A stretch of DNA of 64,000 bases from Achromobacter insuavis (GCF_902859645.1 NZ_CADIJR010000016.1:30999-94998), one strand, 5' to 3'; shown: positions 37,088-45,084, counted from the stretch's first letter. The notes: generated by a model not told the origin, from the sequence alone. A program made the numbers and translations.

Positions 37088-37558
37088 ATGAAGCGCTTTC
37101 ACGTTCACCTGCACGTCGATGACCTGAACCGCAGCATCGGCTTCTATTCCCAACTGTTCGCCGCGCAGCCCGCGCGTGTCGAGGGCGACTACGCCAAGTG
37201 GATGCTCGAAGACCCGCCGGTCAACTTCGCTATCTCCACACGGGGCAACAAACCAGGCATCGACCATCTGGGCATCCAGACCGACGATGCGGAGGAATTG
37301 GCCGTGCTGAAGGCACGCGCCGAGGCGGCCGACATGGCGCTGCTCGACGAAGGCACCACCACCTGCTGCTACGCGCGCAGCGAGAAGCACTGGATCACCG
37401 ATCCGCAGGGCGTGGCCTGGGAACACTTTCATACGCTGGGCAGCATCCCGGTCTTCAACGAAGCGGCGCCTGCAACGGGTTCTGCCGCAGCCTGCTGCGC
37501 CCCGGCGCGCGGCAAGCCGGTGGGCGTTGCGGTGAAGCCGGCTTCGTCCTGCTGCTGA
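37088..37558 (+). CDS. arsI: ArsI-type C-As lyase (glyoxalase fold)
   Basis: A 156-residue vicinal-oxygen-chelate dioxygenase. It has the first metal ligand in MKRFHVHLHVDDLNRSI, a second His in GIDHLGIQTDD, the vicinal Cys pair of ArsI in TTCCYARSEKHWITDP, and a Glu near WEHFHTLG. ArsI splits the carbon-arsenic bond of trivalent methylarsenicals. A Cys-rich tail (AACCAPARGK ... SSCC) is added. It lies 12 bp after arsR. CadI-type proteins are related, but the ars context supports ArsI. Confidence 0.88.
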   Translation: MKRFHVHLHVDDLNRSIGFYSQLFAAQPARVEGDYAKWMLEDPPVNFAISTRGNKPGIDHLGIQTDDAEELAVLKARAEAADMALLDEGTTTCCYARSEKHWITDPQGVAWEHFHTLGSIPVFNEAAPATGSAAACCAPARGKPVGVAVKPASSCC

Positions 37559-37570
37559 TGTGAGACATCC

Positions 37571-38068
37571 ATGACCACCAACAAGACCTACAACGCCCTG
37601 TTCATCTGCACGGGTAACTCGGCCCGCTCCATCCTGGCCGAAGGCATCCTCAATGAATTGGGCCAGGGGCGCTTTCGCGCCTACTCGGCGGGCAGCCACC
37701 CCAAGGGCGAAGTCCACCCGCTGGCGCTTGCCACGCTGGAACGGCTGCATATGCCGATCGTCGGCTACCGCAGCAAGAACTGGGACGAGTTCGCGGCGCC
37801 CGGTGCACCGGAGCTGGATTTCATCTTCACGGTGTGCGACAACGCCGCCGGCGAGGTCTGCCCCGTATGGCCTGGGCGCCCGATGTCAGCGCATTGGGGT
37901 GTGCCTGATCCTGCAGCCGTTGAAGGCACCGACGAGCAGAAGCGCAAGGCGTTCACGGATGCGGCGCTGACCTTGCGCCGGCGCATTGAGCTGTTCCTGT
38001 CGCTGCCATTGCAGCGGCTCGATGCCATGTCGCTGCAGCACGAGCTGCGCAGCATTGGTACGAAGTGA
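37571..38068 (+). CDS. arsC: Arsenate reductase, low-molecular-weight phosphatase type
   Basis: A 165-residue thioredoxin-type reductase of As(V) to As(III). The phosphatase loop is ICTGNSARSILAEG, and further Cys occur in TVCDNAAGEVCPVWPG. It is followed by acr3, whose product exports the As(III). A second, unrelated arsenate reductase lies at 39179-39601. Confidence 0.92.
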   Translation: MTTNKTYNALFICTGNSARSILAEGILNELGQGRFRAYSAGSHPKGEVHPLALATLERLHMPIVGYRSKNWDEFAAPGAPELDFIFTVCDNAAGEVCPVWPGRPMSAHWGVPDPAAVEGTDEQKRKAFTDAALTLRRRIELFLSLPLQRLDAMSLQHELRSIGTK

Positions 38069-38078
38069 GGTCTGCGCG

Positions 38079-39164
38079 ATGAGTGTTGGAACCCAAACGG
38101 CCGGCCGCGTGCCGGCCACCTCCACCATGAGCGTCTTCGAGCGCTACCTGAGCGTGTGGGTGCTGCTGTGCATCGTCGCCGGCATCGCGCTGGGCCAGTT
38201 CGCACCCAACGTATTTCAGGCCATTGGCCGCATGGAGATCGCCCAGGTTAATCTGCCGGTCGGTCTGCTGATCTGGATCATGATCGTGCCGATGCTGCTG
38301 AAGGTGGACTTCGGTGCGCTGGGCCAGGTCAAGCAGCACTGGCGCGGCATCGGCGTGACGCTGTTCGTCAACTGGGCGGTCAAACCGTTCTCGATGGCGC
38401 TGCTGGCCTGGATCTTCGTCCGCCAGGTCTTCGCTCAGTGGCTGCCGGCCGACCAGCTCGACAGCTACGTTGCCGGCCTCATCCTGCTGGCCGCCGCGCC
38501 CTGCACGGCGATGGTGTTCGTCTGGAGCCGGCTGACCGGGGGCGATCCGGTATTCACGCTGTCGCAGGTGGCGCTGAACGACACCATCATGGTGTTTGCC
38601 TTCGCGCCCATTGTCGGCCTGCTGCTGGGCCTGTCGTCCATCACGGTGCCGTGGGCCACGCTGCTGGTATCGGTCGGCCTGTACATCGTGATTCCGGTCA
38701 TCCTGGCCCAGCTCTGGCGCCGTGCTCTGCTGAACAAGGGCCAAGCCGCCTTCGACCGGGCGCTGGAGCGCATCGGCCCGCTGTCGATCGCGGCGCTGCT
38801 GCTCACGCTGGTGCTGCTGTTCGCCTTCCAGGGCGAGGCCATCATCCGCCAGCCGCTGGTCATCGCCATGCTGGCGGTGCCGATCCTGATTCAGGTGTTC
38901 TTCAACTCCGGCCTGGCCTATTGGCTCAGCCGCAAGGCCGGCGAGCAGCACAGCATCGCTTGCCCCTCGGCGTTGATCGGCGCCTCCAACTTCTTCGAGC
39001 TGGCTGTAGCGGCCGCCATCAGCCTGTTCGGCTTCCAGTCCGGCGCGGCGCTGGCCACCGTGGTCGGCGTGCTGATCGAGGTGCCGGTGATGCTGCTGGT
39101 CGTTCGGATCGTCAACCAAAGCAAGGGCTGGTATGAGTGCGGCCCGAACCCTGCCCGCAGATAA
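38079..39164 (+). CDS. acr3: Arsenite efflux permease Acr3
   Basis: A 361-residue inner-membrane antiporter of the Acr3 family with ten predicted membrane segments. The conserved Cys of membrane segment four is in LAAAPCTAMVFVWSRL, and the segment-nine region with Glu is FFELAVAAAISLFG. It expels As(III) made by the two ArsC enzymes. It lies 10 bp after the first arsC and 14 bp before the second. Confidence 0.94.
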   Translation: MSVGTQTAGRVPATSTMSVFERYLSVWVLLCIVAGIALGQFAPNVFQAIGRMEIAQVNLPVGLLIWIMIVPMLLKVDFGALGQVKQHWRGIGVTLFVNWAVKPFSMALLAWIFVRQVFAQWLPADQLDSYVAGLILLAAAPCTAMVFVWSRLTGGDPVFTLSQVALNDTIMVFAFAPIVGLLLGLSSITVPWATLLVSVGLYIVIPVILAQLWRRALLNKGQAAFDRALERIGPLSIAALLLTLVLLFAFQGEAIIRQPLVIAMLAVPILIQVFFNSGLAYWLSRKAGEQHSIACPSALIGASNFFELAVAAAISLFGFQSGAALATVVGVLIEVPVMLLVVRIVNQSKGWYECGPNPARR

Positions 39165-39178
39165 GCAAGGCATTTCCC

Positions 39179-39601
39179 ATGAGCAGTATCACGATATATC
39201 ACAACCCCGTCTGCGGCACGTCGCGCAACGTGCTGGCCCTGATCCGCAACAGCGGCGAGGAACCCACGGTCATCGAATACCTGAAGACACCGCCCGACCG
39301 CGAAACCCTGCAACGCCTGATCACGGACATGGGCGTGCCGGTGCGCGCGGTATTGCGCGAGAAGGGCACGCCCTACGCGGAACTCGGCCTCGATGACCCG
39401 AAGTGGAGCGATGCGCAGTTGATCGACTGCATGCTCCAGCATCCCATTCTGATCAACCGCCCTATCGTGGTGACGCCGCTGGGCACGCGGCTGTGCCGGC
39501 CTTCGGAGGCCGTGCTGGACATCCTGCCGCAATCACAGCGCGGCGCGTTCAACAAGGAAGACGGCGAAGCGGTCGTGGACGCGGAAGGCCGCCGTGTCTG
39601 A
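39179..39601 (+). CDS. arsC: Arsenate reductase, glutaredoxin type
   Basis: A 140-residue reductase of the ArsC/Spx fold using glutathione and glutaredoxin. The catalytic Cys is in [16 protein letters not shown], and [15 protein letters not shown] holds the conserved Arg residues of the arsenate site. It is independent in evolution from the phosphatase-type ArsC two genes upstream. Its stop lies 8 bp inside the arsH start region. Confidence 0.93.
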   Translation: MSSITIYHNPVCGTSRNVLALIRNSGEEPTVIEYLKTPPDRETLQRLITDMGVPVRAVLREKGTPYAELGLDDPKWSDAQLIDCMLQHPILINRPIVVTPLGTRLCRPSEAVLDILPQSQRGAFNKEDGEAVVDAEGRRV

Positions 39602-40316
39602 ATCCAGAATCGACCTACCCAATATCGACACCGCGCTATTCCAACTGCCCGATACCCAACGGCTGCTGACACCCGAGCGCGCCACGCACGCGCCGCGCTT
39701 CCTATTGCTCTATGGCTCGCTACGCGAGCGCTCGTTCAGTCGCTTGGCCGCTGAGGAAGCGGCTCGCATCCTGCGCGCGCTCGGCGGTGAGACGCGCATG
39801 TTCAATCCCTCGGGCCTGCCACTGGTGGACGATGCACCCGCCGACCATCCCAAGGTCAAGGAACTGCACGAGCTGGCCCAGTGGGCCGAAGGCATGGTGT
39901 GGAGTTCGCCCGAGCGCCATGGGGCCATGACGGGGTTGATGAAGACGCAGATCGACTGGATTCCGCTGTCGGCCGGCGCAGTGCGCCCGACGCAGGGCAA
40001 GACGCTGGCGGTGATGCAGGTCTCGGGCGGCTCGCAGTCCTTCAACGCCGTCAACCAGATGCGCGTGCTGGGCCGCTGGATGCGGATGCTGACCATCCCC
40101 AACCAGTCCTCGGTCGCCAAGGCGTACCAGGAGTTCGACGAGGCCGGGCGCATGAAGCCCTCGGCCTACTATGACCGCATCGCGGACGTGATGGAGGAGC
40201 TGATGAAGTTCACCCTGCTCACGCGCGATGCGGCGCCGTACCTCGTGGACCGCTACAGCGAGCGCAAGGAAAGTGCGGAAGCACTGAGCCGGCGCGTCCA
40301 GCAGACGGCTATCTGA
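39594..40316 (+). CDS. arsH: ArsH organoarsenical oxidase
   Basis: A 240-residue NADPH-dependent FMN oxidoreductase with the flavodoxin-like motif [20 protein letters not shown] and [18 protein letters not shown]. ArsH oxidises trivalent methylarsenicals to less toxic pentavalent forms. It uses a GTG start that overlaps arsC by 8 bp and is the last gene of the ars operon. Confidence 0.92.
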   Translation: MSESRIDLPNIDTALFQLPDTQRLLTPERATHAPRFLLLYGSLRERSFSRLAAEEAARILRALGGETRMFNPSGLPLVDDAPADHPKVKELHELAQWAEGMVWSSPERHGAMTGLMKTQIDWIPLSAGAVRPTQGKTLAVMQVSGGSQSFNAVNQMRVLGRWMRMLTIPNQSSVAKAYQEFDEAGRMKPSAYYDRIADVMEELMKFTLLTRDAAPYLVDRYSERKESAEALSRRVQQTAI

Positions 40317-40411
40317 ACACTCCCCCTAAAAAACAAGCACTTCACTCACCAATCCGTCGTGACGCTAATCTGATGCGCCATCGCAGCGACAGAAACGGAT
40401 CGGAGAACAGA

Positions 40412-40843
40412 ATGGGAATTTCCAGCAGCAAGGTCTACAAGCAGGCCGATGAGGCCGCTGCGTTTGCGCATATCAGGGAGCTCGCAGAAAAGGAACCCGT
40501 CGATGACGAGACGGCTTCGGAATTGTGGCTTGAGGCAGAAGCCATCGTGGACACCTACATCGAGGCCGCTGAGTCGCGGTCCATAGAGGACTTGCCCTCC
40601 AGGCAGGAACTGGGCGAGTCCTGCTTTTGGCTGTTGTTCCAGACGAAAGTTTTGCGGGAGGACGAGCATTACCGGCTGATCGTCGAACTGCTGTCGCCAC
40701 AGCTCGGGCTGTCCCTGTTCGATTTGCTGCCCCGCGTCCGAAAGCTCCGCGAAGCGGCCCTTGACGCACTGGAGGCCATGGTCAAGAAGCCATCAATGGA
40801 TCGTCCGACAGCGCCGCAAGCGTGCGAGGACGACCTTTTCTGA
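40412..40843 (+). CDS. Hypothetical acidic helical protein
   Basis: A 143-residue protein starting MGISSSKVYKQADEAAAFAH, strongly acidic and predicted helical, with no signal peptide or membrane segment. AGAACAGA lies before the ATG, a weak ribosome binding site. I recognise no family. It starts 95 bp after arsH in the same direction and is the last plus-strand gene of the cargo; it converges on the toxin-antitoxin-like module. Confidence 0.55.
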   Translation: MGISSSKVYKQADEAAAFAHIRELAEKEPVDDETASELWLEAEAIVDTYIEAAESRSIEDLPSRQELGESCFWLLFQTKVLREDEHYRLIVELLSPQLGLSLFDLLPRVRKLREAALDALEAMVKKPSMDRPTAPQACEDDLF

Positions 40844-40871
40844 TGGGAAGCTGGTGGCACCTCCGAGCCGA

Positions 40872-40898
40872 AATTCTCGTATCAGCGATACGAGAATT
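40872..40898. promoter_or_regulatory. 27-bp palindrome P-right of the toxin-antitoxin-like module
   Basis: Perfect arms AATTCTCGTATC and GATACGAGAATT with an AGC centre. A palindrome with the same length, same AATT ends and same CAGCG centre lies at 41959-41985 on the other side of the module; all differences between the two are compensated so that each stays palindromic. It overlaps the end of the truncated antitoxin-like reading frame. Confidence 0.7.
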
Positions 40899-41073
40899 CA
40901 TCGGCTGCGGAAGATCGAGCGTCAGCACCGAACGTCCGCGCCATCTGGCGCAGCACAGTCGGCAGTTCGGCCTGGTCGCCGTCCTCCAGAACACCGTTGA
41001 TGACTTCGAGCGCGAGCGCCGGGTCGCTGCGGTACAGCTCGGCCATCGCTTCGTCATGGGGTCTGCTTTTCAT
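40882..41073 (-). pseudogene. Truncated HigA-like antitoxin remnant
   Basis: The 63-residue frame starts MKSRPHDEAMAELYRSDPAL with ALEVINGVLEDGDQAELPTVLRQMART, the N-terminal half of the addiction-module antidote family. The helix-turn-helix half that should follow is absent; the frame runs into the palindrome at 40872-40898 and stops. It follows the HTH gene by a TGATG overlap. It may be a decayed antitoxin or, less likely, a short functional protein. Confidence 0.55.
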
Positions 41074-41597
41074 CAGCCCACCAGCGCTTCCAGTTCCTCG
41101 AACGCCAGGCGCGGCAAGCGCCGGCCTTCCTTGGCCACGTTGACCTGCAGGGCGGCCCGCGCCACGTCCAGCACCTCCCGCGCCAGGGCATAACCGCCCT
41201 TGGCCTGCATCCAGCCCAGCACATCCGCCAGATGCCAGATCGACGCGCTGCCCTCATGCACCGGCGCCGGGAAGCTACCCGGATGGGCCAGCATCAGCTT
41301 GCGCATATTCTGCCGCGACACGCCCACGATGTCGGCCACATCGGTCAGCCCAACCAGATCAGGCGCCACTTCGATCAGCCGGGCCGAGGGTGCGGCACGG
41401 CGCACATCGGCCAGCGCGCTGCGCACTGCCTCATCTGCATCCACCGCCTCGCGGGTAAATTCCAGCGCCAGCCGCCCCGGCTGCCCGATGCCGACCAGGG
41501 CATCGTCGCAGCCGGCTTCACCCAGGCGCTCGACCAGTGTCTGCGAATCGCGGTCGTCATCGGTGAGCTGGTATTTGAGGGTAAAGGTGTATTCCAT
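41073..41597 (-). CDS. Helix-turn-helix protein, candidate antitoxin partner
   Basis: A 174-residue protein in two parts. The N-terminal 75 residues (YTFTLKYQLTDDDRDSQTLV ... FTREAVDADEAVRSALADV) form a small alpha/beta unit somewhat like the partial RNase H-like part of HicB. The rest has an AlpA/MerR-like helix-turn-helix (VGLTDVADIVGVSRQNMRKL) and the segment SIWHLADVLGWMQ. It starts 4 bp after a small HicA-like gene. The layout of toxin then DNA-binding partner is typical for type II modules; the assignment is inference. Confidence 0.6.
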   Translation of the reverse strand: MEYTFTLKYQLTDDDRDSQTLVERLGEAGCDDALVGIGQPGRLALEFTREAVDADEAVRSALADVRRAAPSARLIEVAPDLVGLTDVADIVGVSRQNMRKLMLAHPGSFPAPVHEGSASIWHLADVLGWMQAKGGYALAREVLDVARAALQVNVAKEGRRLPRLAFEELEALVG

Positions 41598-41601
41598 CGC
41601 G

Positions 41602-41880
41602 CTATTCCTGGGTGCCATCGTCATCCGCCTCGCGCTGCTGGCGGTCCATGGTGCAGTTGTCCACGGCGCGCCGTAAGGCGCGGGCATGGTTGCCGGGGTT
41701 CTTCGGCGTGCTCCATACACTGGTAATGCAGAACTCGCCGCAACGGCATTCCTCATCGTTGTACGGGCAGTACATCCGCCCCCAGGCATGGCTACCGCCG
41801 ACTTCGACACGCCAGCCTTGCCCTTCGGCGTGTCGCAGCGCATCCTCGACCTCTTTCTTCGGGTGAGAGGAACGGGCCAT
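41602..41880 (-). CDS. Small HicA-like protein, candidate toxin
   Basis: A 92-residue protein with a HicA-like beginning: KKEVEDALRHAEGQGWRVEV followed by GGSHAWGRMYC, where the His of the Gly-Ser-His motif is the catalytic residue of HicA ribonucleases. The middle has a Cys cluster (MYCPYNDEECRCGEFC) that is unusual for HicA and may bind a metal. A strong GGAGG precedes the ATG. The next gene starts 4 bp after its stop. Whether it is a toxin is not shown by sequence alone. Confidence 0.6.
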   Translation of the reverse strand: MARSSHPKKEVEDALRHAEGQGWRVEVGGSHAWGRMYCPYNDEECRCGEFCITSVWSTPKNPGNHARALRRAVDNCTMDRQQREADDDGTQE

Positions 41881-41907
41881 CAGCGACCTCCAGTATGGGG
41901 ATGATGC

Positions 41908-41933
41908 GCAAGGTTGTCAAGTGACAACCTTGC
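41908..41933. promoter_or_regulatory. 26-bp palindrome upstream of the candidate toxin gene
   Basis: Arms GCAAGGTTGTCA and TGACAACCTTGC with two central bases form a perfect inverted repeat. It lies 28 bp upstream of the small HicA-like gene, the usual place for an operator of an autoregulated module. Confidence 0.65.
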
Positions 41934-41958
41934 TGCAAGGCTTGGTGACCCACGCTCG

Positions 41959-41985
41959 AATTGTCGCGACAGCGTCGCGACAATT
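41959..41985. promoter_or_regulatory. 27-bp palindrome P-left of the toxin-antitoxin-like module
   Basis: Arms AATTGTCGCGAC and GTCGCGACAATT with an AGC centre; it extends by one more pair at each end. It resembles the palindrome at 40872-40898 in length, ends and centre. It lies between the recombinase stop and the HicA-like gene. Confidence 0.7.
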
Positions 41986-42055
41986 CGGCGGGCCTGATTT
42001 CCGACACGAAAGGCTGGCAACGCCGCGCCTGCCGCAGCCGACGGCATCTTGCCGT

Positions 42056-43255
42056 TCATGCGGACGCCTGCTCGGTGCGTTGCGCCCCGGTGATCGTCTT
42101 GCGCCGGTTCGCCACCAGCTCGGCGGCCTGCCGCACCGGATCGTCCTCCGTGTGGACGTACCGCATGAACATCGCCACGGTCTTGTGCGCCGTCAGCGCC
42201 ATGCCCACCTTCACCGGAATCCCCGAGTTGGCGATGTCAGTGGCCGAACGGTGGCGGATGCCATGCGTGCCCACGTGCGTAGCGCCCGCCGCCTTCAGGA
42301 TGCGGCACCAGGCACCGTAATACTCGCCCTCGGTGAGATGCTTGGCCGGGTCGTTCGGCGACGGCAGCACGTAGGGGCAGCCGTCCCGGCGCGGCGCGGT
42401 GGACAGCAGCCGGTAGGCTTCCTCGCTCAAGGGCTTGGACATGCCACCTGTCTTGCTATCGGGCCAGACCACGCGGCGGTTGTCCAGATCCACCCATGCC
42501 CATTCCAGCGAGATGATCTCGGAGCGCCGCCCGGCAAACTCGAATTGCAGGCGGATCGCCAGCGGGATGACGTAGTTCTCCAGCCCTTCGGCCTCGATAC
42601 CGTCAAGGTGCCGGAACAGCTTGCCCATGTCCTCGTCGCTGATGAGGTGGGTGGCCTTGCCGTCGGGGTACACCGGGACGTGGCGGCATGGGTTGGTGCC
42701 GTCCGGCCGATAACCCCAGACCTCGGCCAGGTTGAACATCTTGCGCATGACGCTGAAAGCGCGGTTCGCCTCGGCGGGCTTGTGCGCCATCTTCTTCATC
42801 GCCCCGGCCACGTCCGGGCGCTTCACGTCCTGAACCTTGATGCGGCCCAGGAAGGGGACGATGCAGCGGTCGATGACGCCCTGGTAGCCCCGGCGGGTGC
42901 TGGGCTTGTTGCGTTGCTTGGAGTGATCCTCCATGAACTTCACGCACAGTTCCGTGACCGTGGGCGCCTTGCGCGCCGCCGCCTTGTCGGCGGCCGGGTC
43001 GCCGCCCCGGCGTACCTGGGCCAGCCATTCCTGGGCCAGCGAGCGGGCCTGCTCGACGGTCAGTTCGCCATACAGGCCCAAAGCGGGTTTGCGGCGCTCG
43101 CCGGCGTTCGTGCGGTACTGGAGCATGAACACCTTGCGGCCCGCTGGTGTAATCTTGCACAGGAAGCCGGGCACCAGCGTGTCCCGCAGTTCGACGGCCT
43201 GCGCCTGGGGTTGTGCCGCATCCACTGCGGACTTGGTGAGCTTGATTTTTGCCAC
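42056..43255 (-). CDS. int: Site-specific tyrosine recombinase (integrase) of the ICE
   Basis: A 399-residue phage-type integrase that inserts and excises the ICE. It has an N-terminal DUF4102-like arm-binding region (IKLTKSAVDAAQ ... LVPGFLCKITPAGRKVF), a core-binding domain, and the catalytic residues: Arg in FEFAGRRSEII, HxxR in GTHGIRHRSATDI, a late His in ALTAHKTVAM, and the nucleophile Tyr in FMRYVHTED. The GTG at 43255 is chosen because GAGGAG lies just upstream and VAKIKLTKS is the family's usual start. It is the last gene of the element, next to the att site. Confidence 0.93.
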   Translation of the reverse strand: MAKIKLTKSAVDAAQPQAQAVELRDTLVPGFLCKITPAGRKVFMLQYRTNAGERRKPALGLYGELTVEQARSLAQEWLAQVRRGGDPAADKAAARKAPTVTELCVKFMEDHSKQRNKPSTRRGYQGVIDRCIVPFLGRIKVQDVKRPDVAGAMKKMAHKPAEANRAFSVMRKMFNLAEVWGYRPDGTNPCRHVPVYPDGKATHLISDEDMGKLFRHLDGIEAEGLENYVIPLAIRLQFEFAGRRSEIISLEWAWVDLDNRRVVWPDSKTGGMSKPLSEEAYRLLSTAPRRDGCPYVLPSPNDPAKHLTEGEYYGAWCRILKAAGATHVGTHGIRHRSATDIANSGIPVKVGMALTAHKTVAMFMRYVHTEDDPVRQAAELVANRRKTITGAQRTEQASA

Positions 43256-43611
43256 GATGACTCCTCGGAAAGACCCGGTTTCCAGGGGCCACATGGGAGC
43301 CACGAGGCAGGAAGCCGGATCAGGTTTCAGAAAGCACCGGCATATGATGAACGCGCCTAAGTTATTGATAAACCTGCTGTATCTGGCTTCGGCGTAGTCC
43401 AGCGAATTACGGTACTGAAGTCAGTGTGAAATGAAAAAACCGGCCGCGCGGCTGGAGGGACGAGAGACCGGCAAAAGCTTGGCAATGCGATTCATGCGAT
43501 GATTTTAGATTCAGCGCCGCGGGATTTGCACGCCCGGCGCGCATTTTCAGCCTACAGCGGCCCGGCCACGAACCGGCCCCGCCCCCTTCCGTTCCCTGCC
43601 ATCCCTTGCGA
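43256..43611. other. Element/chromosome junction, no gene
   Basis: A 356-bp gap between the recombinase start and the EamA gene start. It holds the proposed att core at 43431-43438. From about 43440 onward the sequence is presumed chromosomal. No tRNA gene is seen here, so insertion is not into a tRNA. Confidence 0.6.
43431..43438 (-). other. Proposed attachment-site core TTTTTCAT
   Basis: ATGAAAAA on the plus strand, i.e. TTTTTCAT on the minus strand, 175 bp upstream of the recombinase start codon. I recall this octamer as the target and core of Tn4371-type ICEs. The matching copy at the left end lies outside the window. Confidence 0.6.
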
Positions 43612-44499
43612 ATGACCCGACACCGCGCCCTGACTTATATCCATATCGCCGCCGTCCTGTTCGGCCTGACCGGCGTCTTCGGCGAACTGATCCAGGCCAG
43701 CGCGGCGGTCATCACGCTGGGGCGGGCGGTCTTCGCGGTGATCTCGCTCGGCCTGTTCGCCCGCATGCGCCGCCGCCCGCTGCTCGGCGCCCTGACCCCG
43801 GCCCAGTTGTTCGTGCTGGTGATCGCGGGCGCGCTGCTGGCGGCCCACTGGGTCACCTTCTTCATCTCGGTCAAGGTCGGCGGCATCGCCATCGCCACGC
43901 TGGGCTTCGCCAGCTTCCCGGCCTTCATCACGCTGTTCGAGGGCCTGATCTTCCGCGAACGCGTGCGGCTGGCCGAATGGCTGCTGCTGGGCCTGGTCAC
44001 GGCCGGCCTGGTGCTGGTCACGCCCTCGTTCGACCTGGCCGACCAGGGCACCATCGGCCTGGCCTGGGGCCTGCTGTCGGGCCTGACCTTCGCCCTGCTG
44101 GCCCTGAGCAACCGCCGCTCGGCCTCGGGCATGGACCCGATGCAGGTGGCCTGCTGGCAGAACCTGGTGGTGGCGCTGGTGATGCTGCCATTCGCCGCCG
44201 GCCAGTTGCCCGCCCTGCCCGCCATGGACTGGTTCTGGCTGGCGCTGCTGGGCGTGTTCTGCACCGGCCTGTCGCACTTCCTGTTCGTCTCCAGCCTGAC
44301 CCGCCTGAACGCCCGCAGCGCCGGCCTGGTGATCGCGCTGGAACCGGTCTATGCCATCGCCTTTGCCTGGATGCTGTTCAGCCAGCAGCCCACCGTGCGC
44401 ATGATGGCCGGCGCGGCCCTGATCGTGGCCGCCATCGTCTGGTCCGGGCTGCGCAAGGCTCCCGTCGCCCCCGAAAGCGCCCCCCAAAAGCAGCCTTGA
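43612..44499 (+). CDS. EamA-family transporter (DMT superfamily)
   Basis: A 295-residue inner-membrane protein with ten predicted membrane segments in two EamA halves (LTYIHIAAVLFGLTGVFGEL and GLLSGLTFALLALSNRRSA). Substrates of such exporters vary (amino acids, metabolites, drugs), and none is indicated here. It is the first chromosomal gene beyond the ICE. It reads toward marR, whose promoter begins within its last bases. The ATG at 43612 is used; a TTG lies two codons upstream. Confidence 0.85.
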   Translation: MTRHRALTYIHIAAVLFGLTGVFGELIQASAAVITLGRAVFAVISLGLFARMRRRPLLGALTPAQLFVLVIAGALLAAHWVTFFISVKVGGIAIATLGFASFPAFITLFEGLIFRERVRLAEWLLLGLVTAGLVLVTPSFDLADQGTIGLAWGLLSGLTFALLALSNRRSASGMDPMQVACWQNLVVALVMLPFAAGQLPALPAMDWFWLALLGVFCTGLSHFLFVSSLTRLNARSAGLVIALEPVYAIAFAWMLFSQQPTVRMMAGAALIVAAIVWSGLRKAPVAPESAPQKQP

Positions 44500-44502
44500 C
44501 AA

Positions 44503-44520
44503 TTACTGACTAGGCAGTAA
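44503..44520 (+). promoter_or_regulatory. MarR operator over its own promoter
   Basis: TTACTG-ACTAGG-CAGTAA is an inverted repeat that fills the spacer between TTGACA (44496-44501) and AAAATT (44519-44524). Binding here would block transcription of marR, whose ATG lies 11 bp downstream of the dyad. Confidence 0.75.
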
Positions 44521-44530
44521 AATTCGCTGC

Positions 44531-45031
44531 ATGAATGCCTCGTCACGCCCTGAATCCCCCGAAAATCCGGTTCATTATCGCGGTGACACCCGCTGCATGA
44601 TGGAAGAAAACGCCGGCTACCTGATCAAGCTGGTCGCCAACTCCCTGAACCGCATGCTGGACCAGGAAATGGCGCCGCTGGACCTCACCGCCATGCAGTG
44701 GCGCCCGATCGCCATGGTCGCCCTGGGACGGGCCGACACGCCCGCCGAACTGGCCCGGCTCAACGGCGTCGACACCGGCGCCATGACCCGCACGCTCGAC
44801 CGGCTCGAGGCCAAGGGCCTGCTGCGGCGGGCCCGCAACCAGTTGGACCGGCGCGTCGTGAAGATCGAACTGACGGAGCTGGGCGAAACCAAGGCGCGCG
44901 AAATCCCGCCCAACATCGCCCGCGTGCTGAACCACCACCTGCGGGGTTTCTCCACCGACGAAGTGACGCAGCTGATGCATTTCCTGCGCCGCATGATCGC
45001 CAACGGTTCCGCCTCCGCGCCCGAGCGCTGA
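44531..45031 (+). CDS. MarR-family repressor of the efflux operon
   Basis: A 166-residue regulator with the MarR winged helix: PLDLTAMQWRPIAMVALGRA, NGVDTGAMTRTLDRLEAKGL and the wing RARNQLDRRVVKIELTELG. Similar proteins (EmrR, FarR) repress adjacent drug pumps and release DNA on ligand binding. Palindromes sharing CTAGGCA lie in front of this gene and in front of the efflux operon, which supports joint control. Confidence 0.88.
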   Translation: MNASSRPESPENPVHYRGDTRCMMEENAGYLIKLVANSLNRMLDQEMAPLDLTAMQWRPIAMVALGRADTPAELARLNGVDTGAMTRTLDRLEAKGLLRRARNQLDRRVVKIELTELGETKAREIPPNIARVLNHHLRGFSTDEVTQLMHFLRRMIANGSASAPER

Positions 45032-45053
45032 CGGCGCCCGCCCAAGCCGACCC

Positions 45054-45077
45054 GCCCCTGCAGAAGGGGCTTTATTT
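45054..45077 (+). terminator. Terminator after marR
   Basis: GCCCCT-GCAGA-AGGGGC stem followed by TTTATTT, 23 bp after the marR stop and just before the efflux operon promoter region. Confidence 0.65.
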
Positions 45078-45084
45078 GACGTAA

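Noticed and set aside
43256-43611. A tRNA gene as integration target
   Set aside because: I found no cloverleaf or tRNA-like 3' end near the recombinase; the octamer fits the family better.
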